Assembly: GCF_017357425.1 (NCBI RefSeq)
Contig: NZ_CP014571.1
Location: forward strand, 1 to 64,000
DNA length: 64,000 bases
Reading direction: 5' to 3'
Origin: Arthrobacter sp. D5-1
GTDB lineage: Bacteria > Actinomycetota > Actinomycetes > Actinomycetales > Micrococcaceae
Shown here: positions 47,395 through 59,997 of the stretch, one piece after another
Numbering within the stretch: position 1 is the stretch's first letter
Layout: every line of letters begins with the position of its first letter
Translations under genes and position numbers: made by a program
The notes under the pieces: generated by a model
What the model was told of the DNA's origin: nothing
Seen by the model: only the letters and a program-made list of their open reading frames with translations
Databases searched by the model: none

Positions 47395-47590
47395 CTGCTG
47401 CAGAGCTATCCACAGCTGTGCCCAACCCCCGTTCCCAGCCTGTGGATGAAGTGGCTCACAGGCCGCAATCCGGAACAACAACGGTGTAATTATCCACAGG
47501 CAACTTCCCAGCTATCTTCTAGCGATTTCATCCCCTAGAGTGGCTCAGTAGCCCAATGTCCACCCGCTGTGTATAACTCTGTGGATTATC
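47395..47590. promoter_or_regulatory. DnaA-box cluster upstream of dnaA (origin, left part)
   Basis: Boxes in the rpmH-dnaA spacer (47198-47662): CTATCCACA (47406), TGTGGATGA (47441, minus), TTATCCACA (47490, perfect), and TGTGTATAA (47568) with TGTGGATTA (47580), the last two 12 bp apart on the minus strand. They probably both autoregulate dnaA and contribute to origin function. The rest of the spacer must hold the rpmH and dnaA promoters, not resolvable by eye. Confidence 0.75.
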
Positions 47591-47662
47591 GCCCAGAACA
47601 GCGCCGCCGGAGACACTTCGGCTGCCAGCAACGCCGGCAAGCAAGTATTTAGGAACTGATTG

Positions 47663-49081
47663 ATGACAGTAGACGAAGCCAACCACGCCAACACTGTCGG
47701 AAGTTCCTGGCGCAGGGTGCTGAGCCTCATGGAACAGGACGACCGGGTATCACCCCGTCAGCGCGGTTTCGTCATCCTCGCCCAGGCACAGGGCCTCATA
47801 GGTTCCACACTCTTGGTGGCCGTTCCCAACGAACTCACCCGCGAAGTCCTGCAGACCCAGGTCAAGGATGCCCTGGACGATGCCCTTCGCAGCGTTTTCT
47901 CTGACGACATCCGCTGCGCCATCGACGTCGACACCGATCTGGTGCCGGTCCATGCAGAGCCGGAACCCGTCGTCGAGCTTTCCGCCGTATCCGACTTCGC
48001 CGAGCCGAAGCCCCAGCCCACTCCGCCCAGTACCTCGCATGAGTTCGGCCGCCTGAACCCGAAGTACATCTTCGATACTTTCGTGATCGGTTCCTCGAAC
48101 CGCTTTGCGCACGCGGCCGCCGTCGCTGTCGCCGAAGCGCCGGCCAAGGCGTACAACCCGCTGTTCATCTACGGCGACTCTGGCTTGGGCAAGACCCACC
48201 TGCTGCACGCCATTGGTCATTACGCCCGCCGGCTCTACAGCGGCATCCGGGTCCGCTACGTGAACTCCGAGGAATTCACCAACGACTTCATCAACTCCAT
48301 CCGGGACGACGAAGGCACCAGCTTCAAGACCACGTACCGGAACGTGGATGTGCTGTTGATCGATGACATCCAGTTCCTGGCGGGCAAGGACCGGACGCAG
48401 GAGGAGTTCTTCCACACGTTCAACGCCCTGCACAATGCCAACAAGCAGGTTGTCATCACCTCGGACCAGCCGCCAAAGATGCTCGCCGGCTTCGAGGACC
48501 GCATGACGTCCCGCTTCGAGTGGGGCCTGCTGACCGACATCCAGCCGCCGGAACTCGAAACCCGCATTGCCATCCTCCGCAAGAAGGGCCTCAGCGAAGG
48601 CTTGTCGGCACCGGACGACGCCCTGGAGTACATCGCCTCGAAGATCTCCAGCAACATCCGGGAACTCGAGGGGGCTTTGATCCGCGTCACGGCGTTCGCC
48701 AGCCTCAACCGCCAACCGGTGGATGTAGCCCTGGCTGAGATGGTGCTCAAGGACCTGATCACTGACGACGGCGCCCAGGAGATCACGGCGAAGCAGATCC
48801 TGGACCAGACGGCGGACTACTTCAAGCTCAGCATGGAAGAGCTCTGCAGCAAGTCCCGCACCCGTACGTTGGTGACCGCCCGCCAAATCGCCATGTACCT
48901 GTGCCGTGAACTGACGGACATGTCCCTGCCGAAGATCGGGCAGGAGCTCGGCGGCCGTGACCACACCACCGTCATCCACGCTGATCGCAAGATCCGCGAA
49001 CTGATGGCGGAACGTCGTGTGATCTACAACCAGGTCACTGAGCTCACCAACCGCATCAAACAGCAGCAGCGCGACTCCTGA
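47663..49081 (+). CDS. dnaA: Chromosomal replication initiator DnaA
   Basis: 472 residues from ATG 47663 (TTG three bases upstream is in frame). The N-terminal domain I (about 1-95), a Pro-rich domain II, the AAA+ domain III with Walker A YGDSGLGKTHLLHA and Walker B LLIDDIQFLAGK, and the C-terminal DNA-binding domain with the signature GGRDHTTVIHADRKI (about 430-445) are all present. Domain II is short for an actinobacterium. It binds the boxes on both sides and those in the parS region. Confidence 0.97.
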   Translation: MTVDEANHANTVGSSWRRVLSLMEQDDRVSPRQRGFVILAQAQGLIGSTLLVAVPNELTREVLQTQVKDALDDALRSVFSDDIRCAIDVDTDLVPVHAEPEPVVELSAVSDFAEPKPQPTPPSTSHEFGRLNPKYIFDTFVIGSSNRFAHAAAVAVAEAPAKAYNPLFIYGDSGLGKTHLLHAIGHYARRLYSGIRVRYVNSEEFTNDFINSIRDDEGTSFKTTYRNVDVLLIDDIQFLAGKDRTQEEFFHTFNALHNANKQVVITSDQPPKMLAGFEDRMTSRFEWGLLTDIQPPELETRIAILRKKGLSEGLSAPDDALEYIASKISSNIRELEGALIRVTAFASLNRQPVDVALAEMVLKDLITDDGAQEITAKQILDQTADYFKLSMEELCSKSRTRTLVTARQIAMYLCRELTDMSLPKIGQELGGRDHTTVIHADRKIRELMAERRVIYNQVTELTNRIKQQQRDS

Positions 49082-49654
49082 AATCCACACCGCGGCCGCT
49101 ACTACATACCTTATTAACAGGTGCATGTGGATAAGCCTGTGGATACTTAAGGGGACAAGCTCGGTTAATGGGCTTAAAACCCTTAAGCCGCCTGTGGATC
49201 GTTAAAAACCGGCTTGGGAGTTGTCCCCATCCACACCCTGTTTAAAACCCAGTTAACGCACAATGAGTGAACAGGGCTTAACCGCTGAACGACGCGGCAG
49301 GATCGGGTTATCCACAGTTTCCACAGCAGTTATTAACACTACGAATCCCAAAAAATTGAAATCCCTCAAATAACAATCTCGTTCTGCCACCGTCCCGCCG
49401 CCAGGGGCGGACCACAGACGGACCCCAAAGGCCGCCTGCGGCTGTCCACATACGAAGGGTCCGGCCCGACGGGGATGGGTTAATCGCGGATCTTCCGGCT
49501 AAGCTGTCAGCAGCGCTCCCATCCTTGGGTCTGTTTGTAGTTCGCTGAGTGCGGACCATGCAGGTTCCGGTGCCGGAATGCAGAGATTTAGCGGCTTCCA
49601 CGCAGGAATCCGCAGCTACTACTTGACAGCAGCAATGAAAGGCGGCACCCCTCC
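49082..49654. other. oriC: Replication origin oriC between dnaA and dnaN
   Basis: This 573-bp spacer has boxes TGTGGATAA (49126, perfect, minus), TGTGGATAC (49138), TGTGGATCG (49193), TTGTCCCCA (49221) and TTATCCACA (49308, perfect). An AT-rich stretch (49329-49380, TTATTAACAC… to AACAATCTC) immediately after the last box is the best candidate unwinding element. The first two boxes are 12 bp apart. The dnaA-dnaN spacer is the established origin position in actinobacteria. Confidence 0.85.
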
Positions 49655-50779
49655 GTGAAGTTCAGAGTCGACCGCGACGTCCTGGCAGAAGCCGTTACGT
49701 GGACCGCGCGGTCGTTGTCTCCGCGGCCGCCAGTACCCGTGCTCTCCGGCCTCCTCCTCAAAGCTGAGGCAGGAACGGTCAGCCTCTCGAGCTTTGACTA
49801 CGAGACTTCGGCACGCCTGGAAATTCCGGCAGATATTGCTGTTGAGGGCACCATTTTGGTCTCGGGACGCTTGCTGGCCGATATCTGCCGCAGCCTTCCG
49901 TCAGCTCCCGTGGAAGTCGAAACCGATGGCAGCAAAGTGACTCTCACTTGCCGTCGAAGCAGCTTCCATCTCGCAACCATGCCCGAGGCTGAGTACCCGG
50001 CACTCCCCGCACTTCCCACCATCAGCGGCACGTTGCCCGGCGATGCTTTCGCCCAGGCTGTTTCCCAGGTGATTATTGCGGCCAGCAAGGACGACACCCT
50101 CCCGATCCTGACCGGCGTGCGCATGGAGATCGAGGACGACCTCATCACGCTCCTTGCCACCGACCGTTACCGCCTCGCCATGCGCGAAGTCCCTTGGAAG
50201 CCTGTTACTCCCGGGATTTCCACCAGCGCCTTGGTCAAATCCAAGACCCTGAACGAGGTAGCCAAGACCCTCGGCGGCAGTGGCGATATCAACCTCGCCC
50301 TTGCAGACGACGACAGCCGGCTCATTGGCTTCGAAAGCGGTGGACGCACCACAACGTCACTCCTGGTGGATGGCGACTACCCCAAGATCCGTTCGCTGTT
50401 CCCGGATTCCACACCCATCCACGCCACGGTTCAGACCCAGGAACTGGTTGAAGCCGTTCGGCGTGTTTCCCTGGTAGCCGAGCGGAACACTCCGGTCCGA
50501 CTCGCCTTCACCCAAGGACTCCTGAACCTCGACGCCGGTACCGGCGAGGACGCCCAGGCTTCCGAGGAGCTCGAGGCACAGCTTTCCGGCGAAGACATCA
50601 CCGTGGCCTTCAACCCGCATTACCTCGTTGAAGGTCTGAGCGTTATCGAGACCAAGTACGTTCGCTTCTCCTTCACCACCGCCCCCAAGCCGGCCATGAT
50701 CACGGCCCAGGCAGAGGCGGATGGCGACGACCAGGACGACTACCGCTACCTCGTGATGCCGGTTCGCCTTCCCAACTAA
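49655..50779 (+). CDS. dnaN: DNA polymerase III sliding clamp, beta subunit
   Basis: 374 residues from GTG 49655. Three DNA-clamp domains: MKFRVDRDVLAEAVTWTARSL (I), PGDAFAQAVSQVIIAASKD (II), and a third ending in YRYLVMPVRLPN, the conserved C-terminal P-V-R-L motif. It tethers polymerase III to DNA. No ribosome site is strong (GGCGG). Confidence 0.96.
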   Translation: MKFRVDRDVLAEAVTWTARSLSPRPPVPVLSGLLLKAEAGTVSLSSFDYETSARLEIPADIAVEGTILVSGRLLADICRSLPSAPVEVETDGSKVTLTCRRSSFHLATMPEAEYPALPALPTISGTLPGDAFAQAVSQVIIAASKDDTLPILTGVRMEIEDDLITLLATDRYRLAMREVPWKPVTPGISTSALVKSKTLNEVAKTLGGSGDINLALADDDSRLIGFESGGRTTTSLLVDGDYPKIRSLFPDSTPIHATVQTQELVEAVRRVSLVAERNTPVRLAFTQGLLNLDAGTGEDAQASEELEAQLSGEDITVAFNPHYLVEGLSVIETKYVRFSFTTAPKPAMITAQAEADGDDQDDYRYLVMPVRLPN

Positions 50780-50820
50780 CCGGAACGTACCCGCCACCTT
50801 CGCAGAAAAGAGTTCACACT

Positions 50821-51705
50821 GTGCACATCGGTCTGATCGGCCTCGGCAAAATGGGTTTCAACATGCGCCAGCGCATGCGGAACGGCGGCATCGAGGTCAC
50901 TGGTTTCGACCGCAACCCGGACGTCACTGATGTTGCTTCCGTGGATGAACTCATCGCAGCACTTCCCAGCCCGCGTCTGGTGTGGGTCATGGTGCCTTCA
51001 GGCGCGATCACCGATGCAGTGGTGACCGAACTGGGTGAGAAGCTCAGCCCAGGTGACTTGGTGATCGACGGCGGCAACTCACGTTTCACCGAAGACCAAA
51101 AGCACGCTGCCGCCCTTGCCGAAAAGGGCATCCGTTTTGCCGATTGCGGTGTTTCCGGAGGTGTGTGGGGCCTCGAGAACGGTTACGGCCTGATGGCAGG
51201 AGGCGCCGATGAAGACATCGAGCTCGCCATGCCGGTTTTCGACGCCTTGCGTCCTGAAGGCGAACGTGCCGACAGCTTTGTCCACGTCGGCGGTGTTGGC
51301 GCCGGCCACTACGCAAAAATGGTCCACAACGGGATCGAGTATGGCCTCATGCAGGCCTATGCCGAAGGCTACGAACTGCTGGCAGCCAAGGACATCGTGA
51401 AGGACCTCCCTGGTACTTTCCGGGCTTGGCAAAAGGGAACGGTGGTCCGCTCCTGGCTCCTGGACCTCATGGTCAAGGCGCTGGACGAAGATCCAGGCCT
51501 GGCTTCGATTGACGATTACGTCGAAGATTCCGGCGAGGGCCGCTGGACCGTGGAGGAAGCGATCGCCAATGCAGTGCCGGCGCCGGCCATTACTGCGGCG
51601 CTTTTCGCGAGGTTTGCTTCCCGCGAGGACAATTCACCGGCCATGAAGATGGTTTCTGCCCTGCGTCACCAGTTCGGCGGACACGCCACCCGTCCGGCCA
51701 ACTAG
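50821..51705 (+). CDS. gnd: 6-phosphogluconate dehydrogenase, NAD-type (decarboxylating)
   Basis: 294 residues, the short form. [19 protein letters not shown] is the dinucleotide-binding motif, [19 protein letters not shown] the substrate-binding motif, and [21 protein letters not shown] carries the catalytic Lys-Asn pair. It oxidises 6-phosphogluconate to ribulose 5-phosphate. GTG 50821. Between dnaN and recF it is a conserved actinobacterial insertion with no replication role known. Confidence 0.93.
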   Translation: MHIGLIGLGKMGFNMRQRMRNGGIEVTGFDRNPDVTDVASVDELIAALPSPRLVWVMVPSGAITDAVVTELGEKLSPGDLVIDGGNSRFTEDQKHAAALAEKGIRFADCGVSGGVWGLENGYGLMAGGADEDIELAMPVFDALRPEGERADSFVHVGGVGAGHYAKMVHNGIEYGLMQAYAEGYELLAAKDIVKDLPGTFRAWQKGTVVRSWLLDLMVKALDEDPGLASIDDYVEDSGEGRWTVEEAIANAVPAPAITAALFARFASREDNSPAMKMVSALRHQFGGHATRPAN

Positions 51706-51728
51706 GCCGCAGGAGTCCTGCAAACGGC

Positions 51729-52922
51729 GTGTACCTCGAACATCTTTCGCTGGCTGATTTCCGCAGCTATGCCCAGGTTGACCTGAAACTTGGCCCTGGC
51801 GTGACTGTCCTTGTGGGATCCAATGGAATCGGCAAGACCAACCTGATGGAAGCCATTGGATATTTGGCGACGCTGAGCTCCCACCGCGTCAGCACGGACG
51901 CGCCTTTGCTCCGTTTCGGTGCGGAACGCGCCATGATCCGCGCCAAGCTGGTCCGCGGGGAACAATCCACGGTTCTCGAACTGGAAATCAACGCCGGGCG
52001 GGCCAACCGGGGCCGTATCAACCGCGGAAACCCGGTGCGGGCCAGGGACATTCTGGGGATCTGCCATACGGTGTTGTTTGCGCCGGAGGACTTGGCTCTG
52101 GTCAAGGGCGATCCCTCGAATCGCCGCCGTTTCCTGGATGAGCTGCTGGTCATCCTCGTGCCACGGCATGCTGCCACGCGAAGCGACTATGACCGCGTCC
52201 TGAAGCAGCGCAACGCCCTGCTGAAATCCGCCCGGACGGGAAAATTCTCGGCGGGTCATGAGGCAACCCTGGATGTTTGGGACCAGCATATGGCCCGGGC
52301 CGGCGCCGAACTGCTCCACGCCCGTCTGGAACTGGTGGAACGTTTGCGGCCCCACCTGAACAGCGCCTATGCGCAGCTGACCGATGGATCCAAAGAGGCG
52401 GGGGCGGTCTACCGCTCAACCATCCAGGGCGTCCTGGACGACGACGGCGGTCCAGCCGACCACGGTACGGAACCTTCGGCGTCGGTTGACGACCTCCGGC
52501 TGCTGTCCGTGGATGAACTCACCGAACGCTACATCCAGGCTTTCGCAGCATCGCGGAAAAAGGAACTGGAACGCGGCATCTCCCTGGTGGGTCCGCACCG
52601 CGATGAACTGGAACTGGTGTTGGGCCAGGCTCCAGCTAAGGGTTATGCGTCCCATGGTGAAACATGGTCCATGTGCTTGTCCCTGCGCCTTGCTTCCTAC
52701 TACGTGATGTTGGATGACGCCCGTACGGGTGGAACCGCTCCGATCCTCATTCTGGACGATGTTTTCGCTGAGCTTGACGTCCAGCGGCGGCGTAAACTGG
52801 CTGCAATAGTGGCCGGTGCCGAGCAAGTGCTGGTGACTGCCGCCGTCGATGCCGATATCCCCGAGGAGCTGGCCGGACGGCGCGTAACCGTTGTTCCGGG
52901 AGGCATCGATGGCGAAGGATAG
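51729..52922 (+). CDS. recF: DNA replication/repair protein RecF
   Basis: 397 residues from GTG 51729. [19 protein letters not shown], Walker [16 protein letters not shown] (about 34-48) and the ABC-like signature and Walker B (WSMCLSLRL…; [12 protein letters not shown]) are the SMC-like RecF motifs. It loads RecA at gaps. It overlaps the next gene (dciA) by 14 bp. Confidence 0.95.
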   Translation: MYLEHLSLADFRSYAQVDLKLGPGVTVLVGSNGIGKTNLMEAIGYLATLSSHRVSTDAPLLRFGAERAMIRAKLVRGEQSTVLELEINAGRANRGRINRGNPVRARDILGICHTVLFAPEDLALVKGDPSNRRRFLDELLVILVPRHAATRSDYDRVLKQRNALLKSARTGKFSAGHEATLDVWDQHMARAGAELLHARLELVERLRPHLNSAYAQLTDGSKEAGAVYRSTIQGVLDDDGGPADHGTEPSASVDDLRLLSVDELTERYIQAFAASRKKELERGISLVGPHRDELELVLGQAPAKGYASHGETWSMCLSLRLASYYVMLDDARTGGTAPILILDDVFAELDVQRRRKLAAIVAGAEQVLVTAAVDADIPEELAGRRVTVVPGGIDGEG

Positions 52923-53463
52923 CCGCGACGGTCTTCAACCCGGTCGCGATCCGGATGAGATTGATGCTGCCCAGGCGGCGTTGAACCGAATGCGCGAGGC
53001 CGCGGCTGCACGCGGCGAAGTACGGCAGCGCGCACCCCGGCCAGGGTCTGCCCCCCAGCGCAAGGGAATCCGGGATACCAGGGGTTTTGCGAAATTCCAC
53101 GGCAGCGGCCGGGATCCTTTGGGACTCGGCAATGTGGTGGGCCGCTTGGTGGCTGAGCGCGGATGGACGTCCCCTGTGGCTGTTGGATCCGTAATGGCGG
53201 AGTGGGAGACACTTGTTGGGACGGATATTTCCGCCCACTGCACGCCGGAGAGTTTCACTGACACTACGCTCCACGTTCGCTGCGATTCCACGGCGTGGGC
53301 GACGCAGCTCCGCCTGCTCAGCACGAGCCTCCTGGAGATGTTCCGCAATGAACTGGGTGAAGGAGTGGTGACCAGCATCCAGGTCCTGGGTCCTTCGGCT
53401 CCAAGTTGGCGTAAAGGCGGGCGCAGCGTCAATGGTCGCGGCCCGCGCGATACTTACGGCTAA
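52909..53463 (+). CDS. DUF721 / DciA-like helicase-loader-like protein
   Basis: 184 residues from ATG 52909, overlapping the recF end, with GGAGGC upstream. The C-terminal DUF721 domain (about 70-165) includes [28 protein letters not shown] and [13 protein letters not shown]. The N-terminal 65 residues are basic and low-complexity. Between recF and gyrB this position is standard in actinobacteria; DciA homologues assist loading of the replicative helicase. Confidence 0.88.
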   Translation: MAKDSRDGLQPGRDPDEIDAAQAALNRMREAAAARGEVRQRAPRPGSAPQRKGIRDTRGFAKFHGSGRDPLGLGNVVGRLVAERGWTSPVAVGSVMAEWETLVGTDISAHCTPESFTDTTLHVRCDSTAWATQLRLLSTSLLEMFRNELGEGVVTSIQVLGPSAPSWRKGGRSVNGRGPRDTYG

Positions 53464-55879
<2,416 letters not shown>

Positions 55880-55942
55880 GGCTCCACAAGGGCACCTGAA
55901 TATTCTCGAACTGACATATACCTGAAACGGAAACCTTAGATT

Positions 55943-58612
55943 ATGAGTGACGAAACTCCCGAAGTCCCGGCGGAATCCACTGCCGACGACGTAGTTCTTG
56001 AGGGCGATGTGCTGACAGACCGCGTGGAGCAGGTGGACCTGCAGACAGAGATGCAGCGGTCCTACCTCGACTACGCCATGGCCGTTATCGTCGGCCGCGC
56101 CCTCCCGGACGTCCGCGATGGCCTGAAGCCGGTGCACCGCCGCGTTCTGTACGCAATGTTCGACGGCGGTTACCGCCCCGACCGCTCGTTCAACAAGTGC
56201 GCCCGCGTGGTTGGCGACGTCATGGGTACCTATCACCCGCACGGTGACATGGCGATCTACGATGCCTTGGTGCGCCTGATCCAGGACTGGACCATGCGGT
56301 ACCCGCTGGCACTTGGCCAGGGCAACTTCGGTTCACCGGGCAACGATGGCGCTGCTGCACCGCGGTACACCGAAACCAAGATGGCACAGCTGGCCATGGA
56401 AATGGTCCGGGACATTGACGAGGAAACCGTCGACTTCCAGGACAACTACGACGGCAAGAACCAGGAACCCACCATCCTGCCGGCGCGCTTCCCCAACTTG
56501 CTGGTCAACGGCTCTTCCGGCATCGCCGTCGGCATGGCCACCAACATTCCGCCGCACAACCTGCGAGAGGTTGCCGACGGCGTGCAGTGGGCTCTCGAGA
56601 ACCCCACGGCCACGCGGGAAGAGCTTCTTGAGGCTCTGTTGCTGCGCATCAAGGGCCCCGACTTCCCCACGGGTGCCACCATCCTGGGCCACAAGGGCAT
56701 CGAAGACGCCTACCGTACCGGCCGCGGCTCCATTACGATGCGCGCCGTGGTCAACGTCGAGGAACTCCAGGGCCGTACCTGCCTGGTGGTGACCGAGCTG
56801 CCGTACCAGGCCAACCCGGACAACCTGGCCATCAAGATTGCCGAACTGGTCAAGGACGGCAAGATTTCAGGCATTGCGGACCTCCGCGATGAAACCTCCG
56901 GCCGTACCGGCCAGCGCCTGGTGATCGTGCTCAAGCGCGATGCGGTGGCCAAGGTGGTCCTGAACAACCTTTACAAGCACACGCAGTTGCAGGACAACTT
57001 CTCGGCGAACATGCTGGCAATTGTCGACGGCGTTCCGCGCACCTTGAGCCTTGACGCCTTCATCCGTCACTGGGTTGCGCACCAGATGGACGTCATTGCA
57101 CGCCGCACCCGTTACCGCCTGCGCAAGGCCGAGGAAGAAGCGCACATCCTGCGCGCGCTCCTCAAGGCACTGGACATGCTGGATGAGGTCATTGCCCTCA
57201 TCCGCGCGTCCAACACCACAGAGGCTGCCCGTGAAGGCCTCATGGAGCTCCTCGAGATCGACGAACTCCAGGCCCGCGCCATCCTGGACATGCAGCTCCG
57301 GCGACTGGCCGCCCTGGAACGACAGAAGATCCAGGACCGCCACTCCGAGCTCGAGTCGATGATCGAGGAATACAACTCGATCCTCGCTTCGGAGGAGCGG
57401 CAGCGCCAGATCATCAGCGAAGAACTCGCGGAGATCGTGGCCAAGCATGGCGATGACCGCCGCACACACATCCTGATGGGCTTCGACGGCGACATGTCCA
57501 TGGAGGACTTGATCCCCGAAGAGGAAATGGTTGTCACCATTACGCGCGGCGGCTACGTCAAGCGCACCCGCAGCGACAACTACCGTTCCCAGCAGCGCGG
57601 TGGCAAGGGCATCAAGGGTGCACAACTGCGTGGCGACGACGTCGTGGAACACTTCTTCGTCACCACCACCCACCACTGGCTGCTGTTCTTCACCAACCTG
57701 GGCCGCGTGTACCGTGCCAAGGCCTACGAGCTGGCAGAAGCTGGACGTGACGCCAAGGGCCAGCACGTGGCCAACCTGCTGGCTTTCCAGCCTGATGAGC
57801 ACATCGCCCAGGTCCTTGACCTCCGGGACTACCAGCAGGCCCCCTACTTGGTGCTCGCCACCAAGAACGGCCTGGTTAAGAAGACGAGGCTCGAAGACTA
57901 CGACACCAACCGCACGGCCGGCGTCATCGCCATCAACCTGCGCGACGAGGACGAGCTGGTTTCCGCACAGCTGGTCAGCGAGACCGACGACCTCCTCCTG
58001 GTGTCACGCAAGGGCCAGTCCATCCGCTTCACGGCCACCGATGACGCACTGCGTCCCATGGGCCGCGCTACGTCCGGTGTGACCGGTATGAAGTTCCGTG
58101 AAGACGACGAATTGCTTGCTGCAGACGTCGTCCAGGACGGTTCCTTCGTCTTCATCGTGACCGAGGGCGGCTACGCCAAGCGGACCGCCGTGGACGAATA
58201 CCGCTTGCAGGGCCGTGGCGGCCTGGGCATCAAGGTTGCCAAGCTTGCCGAAGACCGCGGTGACCTTGTGGGTGCCTTGATCGTGCAGGAAGAGGACGAA
58301 GTCCTGGTGGTCATGGAGGGCGGCAAGGTGGTCCGCTCGGCTGTCACCGGCGTGCCGGCCAAGGGCCGTGACACCATGGGTGTCATCTTCGCCAAGCCGG
58401 ACAAGAACGACCGCATTATTGAGGTTGCGCGCAACAGCGAACGCGGCTTGGAAGTCGAAGAGTCAGAAGACGGACTCGACGATGACGTAACGTTGGCTGC
58501 AAACGACGGCGCCCCTGAGGCGACCGTGACGGCCGAAACGGAAAACGACGCAGACCCGGAAACCGAAACGGGCGCGGAGCTGAACGAAGACAACACCGGA
58601 GGTAACGAGTGA
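55943..58612 (+). CDS. gyrA: DNA gyrase subunit A
   Basis: 889 residues. N-terminal breakage-reunion domain with catalytic Tyr142 in [10 protein letters not shown] and the quinolone-determining loop [12 protein letters not shown], where the residue matching E. coli Ser83 is Met103. The C-terminal beta-pinwheel has the gyrase box pattern (QRGGKGIKG, about residue 552). An acidic tail of about 50 residues follows. The stop overlaps the start of the DUF3566 gene (GTGA). Confidence 0.97.
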   Translation: MSDETPEVPAESTADDVVLEGDVLTDRVEQVDLQTEMQRSYLDYAMAVIVGRALPDVRDGLKPVHRRVLYAMFDGGYRPDRSFNKCARVVGDVMGTYHPHGDMAIYDALVRLIQDWTMRYPLALGQGNFGSPGNDGAAAPRYTETKMAQLAMEMVRDIDEETVDFQDNYDGKNQEPTILPARFPNLLVNGSSGIAVGMATNIPPHNLREVADGVQWALENPTATREELLEALLLRIKGPDFPTGATILGHKGIEDAYRTGRGSITMRAVVNVEELQGRTCLVVTELPYQANPDNLAIKIAELVKDGKISGIADLRDETSGRTGQRLVIVLKRDAVAKVVLNNLYKHTQLQDNFSANMLAIVDGVPRTLSLDAFIRHWVAHQMDVIARRTRYRLRKAEEEAHILRALLKALDMLDEVIALIRASNTTEAAREGLMELLEIDELQARAILDMQLRRLAALERQKIQDRHSELESMIEEYNSILASEERQRQIISEELAEIVAKHGDDRRTHILMGFDGDMSMEDLIPEEEMVVTITRGGYVKRTRSDNYRSQQRGGKGIKGAQLRGDDVVEHFFVTTTHHWLLFFTNLGRVYRAKAYELAEAGRDAKGQHVANLLAFQPDEHIAQVLDLRDYQQAPYLVLATKNGLVKKTRLEDYDTNRTAGVIAINLRDEDELVSAQLVSETDDLLLVSRKGQSIRFTATDDALRPMGRATSGVTGMKFREDDELLAADVVQDGSFVFIVTEGGYAKRTAVDEYRLQGRGGLGIKVAKLAEDRGDLVGALIVQEEDEVLVVMEGGKVVRSAVTGVPAKGRDTMGVIFAKPDKNDRIIEVARNSERGLEVEESEDGLDDDVTLAANDGAPEATVTAETENDADPETETGAELNEDNTGGNE

Positions 58613-59310
58613 GTAATTCCGACTCATATCCCAAGCCGAGCACAGGTGTCCCCGGCGGACTCCGGCAGCCCTCGGGCAGCGCCCAAGCAGGAACGCCTGC
58701 GCGGCCCCAACAGCGTCCAGGAACTGGGGCTGCTGGAACCGGCGCCGCCGGCGCACGCCCAGCAACTGGCACCAACTCCGCGCAGCGGCCCTCCGGGGCT
58801 CCCGGACAACGGCCGGCCCAGGCAACCCAGCGTCCTGCAGGCGCTCCGGGACAACGTCCGGCACAGCCCGGACAGCGCCCTGCCCAGTCAGGTCAGCGCC
58901 CCGCCCAGGGTGCCCCCGGCTTGGTGAAGCCTGCTCCCAAGGCCAAGGTCCGCCGCGCTCGTTTGCTGGTCAGCAAGGTGGATCCCTGGTCTGTCCTGAA
59001 GATGGCGTTCCTCTTGTCCGTTGCGTTGGGCATCGTCACAGTGGTGGCTGCCATCGTGCTGTGGACTGTGTTGGATCTCACAGGGATCTTCAACCAGGTT
59101 GATAGCCTCCTGGGGACCCTGGCAGGATCCGAAGGAAGCGGTTTTGAACTGAAGAAGATTGCGTCCCTCGGCCAGGTGGCATCCTTCGCCACCATCATTG
59201 CCGTGGTGAACGTGGTCCTGCTGACCGCACTCTCCATGCTTTCCGCAGTGCTGTATAACATTTCCGCAACGTTGGTTGGTGGCGTCGGCGTCACTTTGAC
59301 CGACGACTAA
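58609..59310 (+). CDS. DUF3566 membrane protein
   Basis: 233 residues from GTG 58609. A Pro/Gln/Ala/Gly-rich N-terminal half with repeated GQRPAQ-type units (residues about 20-105) is followed by the DUF3566 region: [37 protein letters not shown] and a second helix near [27 protein letters not shown]. The family sits next to gyrA throughout actinobacteria; its role is unknown, possibly cell-pole or division-linked. The repeats probably are a flexible cytoplasmic tail. Confidence 0.87.
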   Translation: MSNSDSYPKPSTGVPGGLRQPSGSAQAGTPARPQQRPGTGAAGTGAAGARPATGTNSAQRPSGAPGQRPAQATQRPAGAPGQRPAQPGQRPAQSGQRPAQGAPGLVKPAPKAKVRRARLLVSKVDPWSVLKMAFLLSVALGIVTVVAAIVLWTVLDLTGIFNQVDSLLGTLAGSEGSGFELKKIASLGQVASFATIIAVVNVVLLTALSMLSAVLYNISATLVGGVGVTLTDD

Positions 59311-59360
59311 TAAAAACCCGCGGAAATACGCCGAAATTGGCAGAATTTCCGCATGGAAAT

Positions 59361-59419
59361 GCCTCGATTTGAGATCGGGCCGGGATGTGCTGTACAGTCA
59401 TATCTCGGCCCGATGAGGC
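59361..59419 (+). promoter_or_regulatory. Promoter of tRNA-Ile within an inverted repeat
   Basis: TTGAGA (59369-59374) and TACAGT (59393-59398) are 18 bp apart. The box pair is bracketed by ATCGGGCCG (59374-59382) / CGGCCCGAT (59406-59414) and GCCTC (59361-59365) / GAGGC (59415-59419). The transcript would start just before the tRNA. Confidence 0.6.
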
Positions 59420-59423
59420 ATCG

Positions 59424-59497
59424 GGGCGTATAGCTCAGGCGGTTAGAGCGCTTCGCTGATAACGAAGAGGTCCCAGGTTCAAGTCCTGGTACGCCCA
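59424..59497 (+). tRNA. tRNA-Ile (GAT)
   Basis: 74 nt. Acceptor GGGCGTA pairs with TACGCCC, the anticodon arm CTTCG-CTGATAA-CGAAG has anticodon GAT at 59458-59460, and the T arm is CCAGG-TTCAAGT-CCTGG. CCA is not encoded. Confidence 0.95.
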
Positions 59498-59544
59498 CGG
59501 AACCGAAAGAGGTTCAGGTAAAACTGAACCGGAATGAGGTGCTT

Positions 59545-59664
59545 GTGAAGAAGTTGCTGGTAGTTGTAGCAGCGGCAGTCGCAGGTCTCCTGGTCTATAA
59601 AAAGGCACAGGAATCCGAAGCCCGGAAGGATGTCTGGAGCAAGTCAACCGACACGGTGGACTAG
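59545..59664 (+). CDS. DLW-39 family small protein
   Basis: 39 residues from GTG 59545 after GAGGT, ending TAG. The sequence starts MKKLLVVVAAAVAGLLVYKKAQ and ends VWSKSTDTVD; one membrane helix with a short polar tail is the DLW-39 pattern known from actinobacteria, typically between tRNA-Ile and tRNA-Ala as here. Its function is unknown. Confidence 0.88.
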   Translation: MKKLLVVVAAAVAGLLVYKKAQESEARKDVWSKSTDTVD

Positions 59665-59734
59665 CCGAGGAGCCCGGTCTGAGCTGGTAAATACCAGCCT
59701 GGACATGGGGTATGATTGACGGGTTGCTTCTTAT

Positions 59735-59810
59735 GGGGGCATGGCGCAATTGGTAGCGCACCTGCTTTGCAAGCAGGGGGTTCGGGGTTCGAGTCCCCGT
59801 GCCTCCACCA
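59735..59810 (+). tRNA. tRNA-Ala (TGC)
   Basis: GGGGGCA pairs with TGCCTCC; anticodon loop around TTTGCAA gives TGC. T arm CGGGG-TTCGAGT-CCCCG. CCA is encoded (59808-59810). A terminator starts 5 bp downstream. Confidence 0.95.
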
Positions 59811-59814
59811 TAAG

Positions 59815-59850
59815 AAAAGTCCCGGTCAGAAATGACCGGGACTTTTGCTT
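59815..59850 (+). terminator. Terminator after tRNA-Ala
   Basis: AAAAGTCCCGGTCA (59815-59828) and TGACCGGGACTTTT (59833-59846) form a 14-bp stem with a GAAA loop and a T tail. Confidence 0.93.
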
Positions 59851-59997
59851 TTAACTCCGTAACCCCGCCAACACCCAACAAGGCCGGTGCCACCTTGCCG
59901 CGCCCACGCCGCGCGCTTCCACCATTGCTACGCATTTCCGGGCGGCACCAGCGAATGTGCGTGTCATCAACGAATGCCCGCGGCACCAAGGGGGAAC

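Noticed and set aside
47750..49126. 458-residue open frame antisense to dnaA
   Set aside because: Complements the conserved dnaA coding frame and lacks family resemblance.
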